Source: Zoogloeaceae bacterium
Lineage (GTDB): Bacteria; Pseudomonadota; Gammaproteobacteria; Burkholderiales; Rhodocyclaceae
Direction: 5' to 3'
NCBI GenBank assembly: GCA_031259605.1
Contig: JAIRLE010000175.1
Coordinates: 1 to 8,229 of the forward strand
Length of the DNA: 8,229 bases
Positions 6,559 through 8,229 of this stretch are shown here, in pieces; within the stretch, counting starts at the first letter, position 1; the number at the start of each line of letters is the position of its first letter. A model generated the notes under the pieces. It ran no database searches, was not told where the DNA came from, and worked only from the letters and a program-made list of their open reading frames with translations. Made by a program: the position numbers and the translations under genes.

Positions 6559-6571
6559 ATAATGACATTAT
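6559..6571. promoter_or_regulatory. AT-rich palindrome, possible operator
   Basis: ATAATG and CATTAT form a perfect inverted repeat around a single A. Fur boxes are built from similar ATAAT/ATTAT hexamers, but this palindrome lacks four central bases of the usual 17-base symmetric core. It lies 105 bases before the methyltransferase start. The binding protein is unknown. Confidence 0.35.
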
Positions 6572-6630
6572 CCTGATATGGATCGACCGTCCCAAGGCCG
6601 CGCAAACCCGTATGTTTCGACCGCTTGACG

Positions 6631-6669
6631 CTCCTTTCCCCGAAAAGGAGAATGCGGCAAGAAAAGGAG
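6631..6669 (+). promoter_or_regulatory. Anti-Shine-Dalgarno hairpin with two alternative pairings
   Basis: CTCCTTT (6631-6637) can pair with AAAGGAG at 6644-6650 (6-base loop) or with the AAAGGAG at 6663-6669 that is the methyltransferase ribosome binding site. Both lie in a 10-base direct repeat, GAAAAGGAGA, at 6642-6651 and 6661-6670. The near hairpin would leave the functional site free and the far one would hide it. That is the geometry of a simple translational switch, but no function is demonstrated. Confidence 0.35.
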
Positions 6670-6675
6670 ATGGTC

Positions 6676-7197
6676 ATGGTTTTTGAATGGATTCGGACAA
6701 TCATCGTTCTGCCGGGAACCGTTCTTGTCTTTTTGCCGGCGCTGCTTCTCTATTTCACGGATTACCGCTGGCAATTCAATTCGCTTCCCCTGTTCGCCGC
6801 GGGAATCGTTCTTCTGTGCGCCGGGCTGTCGCTGGCTGGCTGGACGATGTGGCTATTCGGGAAAAAAGGGCGGGGGACGCCGGCACCCTGGAACCCGCCG
6901 AAAAAACTGGTCATCGAAGGGCCTTACCGCCATGTGAGGAATCCGATGATAACGAGCGTGCTGACTTTACTGATCGCCGAGGCGCTGTTGCTGGATTCCT
7001 GGCTGCCCATGGGCGTTTTCGCGCTGTTTCTCGGAATCAACATGCTCTATTTCCCCTTCGTCGAGGAGAAGGGACTCGAAAAACGCTTTGGGCCGGACTA
7101 TCTGGCGTACAAGCGTGAAGTGCCGCGCTGGCTGCCGCGGATGACGCCTTTCAAACCCGCTCCGGACGACGCGCCCGGCCTGGATTCGCCGGATTGA
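6676..7197 (+). CDS. Integral-membrane methyltransferase, isoprenylcysteine-methyltransferase-like
   Basis: Small membrane protein of 173 residues belonging to the ICMT/PEMT-like superfamily, whose members use S-adenosylmethionine to methylate lipids, prenyl-cysteines or small thiols. There are hydrophobic segments at about 6-27, 37-61 and 91-128. The family core GPYRHVRNPMI (82-92) and the C-terminal FVEEKGLEKRFGPDYLAYK (128-146) contain the cofactor-binding signature, with Glu130/131 and Arg137. The start at 6676 is placed by AGGAG at 6665-6669; an in-frame ATG at 6670 directly abuts that site. The substrate cannot be assigned. It sits between a metal-chelate uptake operon and a metal-resistance pair, with its own leader, so a link to metals is only a guess. 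Confidence 0.85.
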   Translation: MVFEWIRTIIVLPGTVLVFLPALLLYFTDYRWQFNSLPLFAAGIVLLCAGLSLAGWTMWLFGKKGRGTPAPWNPPKKLVIEGPYRHVRNPMITSVLTLLIAEALLLDSWLPMGVFALFLGINMLYFPFVEEKGLEKRFGPDYLAYKREVPRWLPRMTPFKPAPDDAPGLDSPD

Positions 7198-7220
7198 CGC
7201 GCCGCGAAAGCGTCGCCGCC

Positions 7221-7277
7221 CGACATGACAAGATGCTGGATTCGGGCGCGGCGGATGGCGCGAATCCGGACATGTCG
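7221..7277. repeat. Nested inverted repeat after the methyltransferase gene
   Basis: The outer arms CGACATG (7221-7227) and CATGTCG (7271-7277) enclose inner arms GGATTCG (7238-7244) and CGAATCC (7261-7267). All seven positions pair in each set. An asymmetric internal loop of 10 and 3 bases separates them, and the tip contains GCGC on both sides. No T-run follows. It could be a 3'-end structure for the methyltransferase transcript or a repeated palindromic element. Confidence 0.5.
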
Positions 7278-7405
7278 ATTTCGATTCCAGTTGAAAGCCG
7301 CCGCGTTTCCCTCTCTTTCGCGCTTGCCGGGACGGTTGGTTTTCCCTGGTTCCTGACATCTGATCCCTTATGAACAGGCGTAATCAGCATATCAGCAATC
7401 GGTCT

Positions 7406-7436
7406 TTGACCTTGAAGTCAACTTCAAGGCTAACCT
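7406..7436 (+). promoter_or_regulatory. MerR-type promoter and operator of the regulator/ATPase pair
   Basis: The -35 is TTGACC (7406-7411) and the -10-like element is TAACCT (7431-7436), separated by 19 bases. The spacer carries a perfect dyad: CCTTGAAGT (7410-7418), CA, then ACTTCAAGG (7421-7429). This is the textbook layout of MerR, CueR and ZntR-type promoters, where the activator untwists an over-long spacer. It lies upstream of and codirectional with the regulator gene, so the regulator probably controls itself and the ATPase on one transcript starting near 7443. A close relative of this promoter lies at 290-320. Confidence 0.85.
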
Positions 7437-7477
7437 GCAAAACGCTGTTTCCAACCGGCTTGTGGAGTCTTTTCGTG

Positions 7478-7954
7478 ATGATGAGCATACGTAACGATGG
7501 GTGCCCGCGTCGGCCCAGTCGGCCCATATCGATCGGCAAGCTGGCGGGGACGACCGGCGTGTCGACGAACGCCCTGCGCTATTATGAGCGCGAAGGCTTG
7601 CTGCCGCGCCCGCGGCGCGGCGCTTCCGGCTACCGCGAGTATGACGGGAACGCGGTCGATCGGGTACATTTCATCCTGCGCGCGAAGGAATTGGGCTTCA
7701 GCCTGGAAGAAATCGTCGACTTGCTGAATCTTTCCGCCGACGCCGAATCCGGCGTTGCGGGCGTGAAAGCCCGCGCCAGCCGCCGCTTGGCGGAAATCGA
7801 GGCACAGATCGCGCGCCTCGAAGTCATCCGCGCCCGGCTTGCCAGCCTGGTGGCGGCCTGCCCGGGCCGCGGGCCGCTGGAAGGCTGTCCGATTCTTTCC
7901 GCGATCCGCGCCGAGGAAGACGCCTCGCCCTGTTCCTGCGCGACGCCCAAATGA
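7478..7954 (+). CDS. MerR-family metal-responsive transcriptional regulator (CueR-like)
   Basis: DNA-binding activator/repressor of 158 residues. A winged helix-turn-helix runs from about 17 to 85 (ISIGKLAGTTGVSTNALRYYEREGLLPRP, split as ISIGKLAGTTG plus VSTNALRYYEREG), followed by a dimerisation coiled coil (RRLAEIEAQIARLEVIRARLASL) and a C-terminal metal-binding loop Cys128-PGRGPLEG-Cys137-PIL, then a tail with Cys152 and Cys154. The position of the divalent-metal Cys of ZntR/MerR (CueR Ser77) appears to be Val, which argues against Zn, Cd, Pb or Hg sensing and is compatible with Cu, Ag or Au; this is by-eye alignment. The start is set by GGAG at 7464-7467. GTG 7475 and ATG 7481 are alternatives, and an in-frame ATG at 7370 lies upstream of the promoter. 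A 14-residue extension precedes the domain. The ATPase gene starts 22 bases downstream. Confidence 0.88.
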   Translation: MMSIRNDGCPRRPSRPISIGKLAGTTGVSTNALRYYEREGLLPRPRRGASGYREYDGNAVDRVHFILRAKELGFSLEEIVDLLNLSADAESGVAGVKARASRRLAEIEAQIARLEVIRARLASLVAACPGRGPLEGCPILSAIRAEEDASPCSCATPK

Positions 7955-7976
7955 TTTTGAACGACTGGACGATGAC

Positions 7977-8229
7977 ATGACATCCGCAGTGCCGGAAATT
8001 TCTTCCGCCCCCCCTTCCTGCACACTCTCCGAACGGCAGACCGTGGAATTCGCGCTCTCCGGCCTGGCCTGCGCCGCCTGCGCGGCGCGGGTGGAACGGC
8101 AGCTCAACAAGCTCCCCGGCGTCGAGGCGACGGTCAACTTCGCCGCCGAGCGCGCCCATGTGCGCTTCAACCCCGGCGCGACCGGCGTCGAACAATTGAT
8201 CGACACGGTGCGGAAAACCGGCTTCACCG
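7977..8229 (+). CDS. Heavy-metal P-type ATPase, N-terminal part (CopA-like), cut by window end
   Basis: Start of a P1B-type metal-exporting ATPase of the inner membrane; only 84 residues are visible. After a polar, Pro/Ser-rich leader, residues 23-84 match a heavy-metal-associated domain: GLACAAC (29-35) supplies the CxxC metal ligands Cys32 and Cys35, followed by ARVERQLNKLPGVEATVNFA. The sequence resembles the copper/silver class, but the deciding motifs (CPC in the membrane, DKTGT, later helices) lie outside the window, so the metal is unproven. The start at 7977 follows a weak GGAC site. An ATG at 7972 is out of frame and meets a stop at once. A run of seven C (8008-8014) spans codons 11-13. 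Confidence 0.87.
   Translation, partial: MTSAVPEISSAPPSCTLSERQTVEFALSGLACAACAARVERQLNKLPGVEATVNFAAERAHVRFNPGATGVEQLIDTVRKTGFT

Larger units (their letters stand above)
6417..6675. other. Intergenic region between the ABC gene and the methyltransferase
   Basis: No gene is supportable here. The region holds a 9-pair stem-loop (6454-6489), a 13-base AT-rich palindrome (6559-6571) and an anti-Shine-Dalgarno hairpin (6631-6650). I could not assign a convincing promoter for the methyltransferase. The palindrome is the likeliest regulatory element because it stands out in GC-rich DNA. There is no clear T-run terminator for the operon upstream. Confidence 0.5.

Noticed and set aside
7370..7477. In-frame upstream ATG of the regulator gene as the start
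   Set aside because: The MerR-type promoter lies inside that extension, and the family domain begins about 50 residues later. GGAG at 7464-7467 points to 7475-7478.
7430..8227. 265-codon minus-strand frame across the regulator and ATPase genes
   Set aside because: It crosses two well-supported + strand genes and has no family motif.
1..8229. tRNA, rRNA, CRISPR arrays, insertion sequences
   Set aside because: No cloverleaf, rRNA-like core, regularly spaced repeats or transposase motif was seen on either strand.

Overview
The window comes from a GC-rich Gram-negative bacterium. TonB, ExbB, ExbD and an outer-membrane receptor require an outer membrane, and the gene families and codon use suggest a proteobacterium, perhaps a betaproteobacterium. 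That last step is inference; the sequence holds no rRNA or other marker. Every credible gene lies on the + strand.

Layout. Positions 1-271 hold no gene I recognise, but contain several hairpins and a short tandem repeat. A promoter at 290-320 with a 19-base spacer and a degenerate dyad leads into a five-gene run: a TonB-dependent siderophore-type receptor (408-2600), tonB (about 2704-3495), exbB (3498-4226), exbD (4223-4645) and a fused permease/ATPase of the SbmA/BacA/YddA type (4659-6416). A gap with hairpins and an AT-rich palindrome follows. Then comes a small integral-membrane methyltransferase of the isoprenylcysteine-methyltransferase-like family (6676-7197). After a second gap with a nested inverted repeat, a MerR-type promoter (7406-7436) drives a MerR-family metal regulator (7478-7954) and the beginning of a heavy-metal P-type ATPase (7977 to the window end).

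How the genes may work together. The first five genes look like a self-contained import line. A receptor binds a metal chelate at the outer membrane, a dedicated TonB-ExbB-ExbD motor energises it, and an ABC protein handles a substrate at the inner membrane. The last two look like a metal-sensing and efflux pair, most simply for copper or another soft metal.

The main observation is that the two promoters align without gaps over 49 bases with 36 identities (272-320 against 7388-7436). They share the -35 element, the 19-base spacer and the inverted-repeat position. This suggests that the receptor/TonB/ABC operon belongs to the regulon of the MerR-family protein encoded about 7 kb downstream, tying a siderophore-type uptake system to metal-stress sensing. 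The promoter similarity is seen directly; the regulatory link and the metal identity are inferred.
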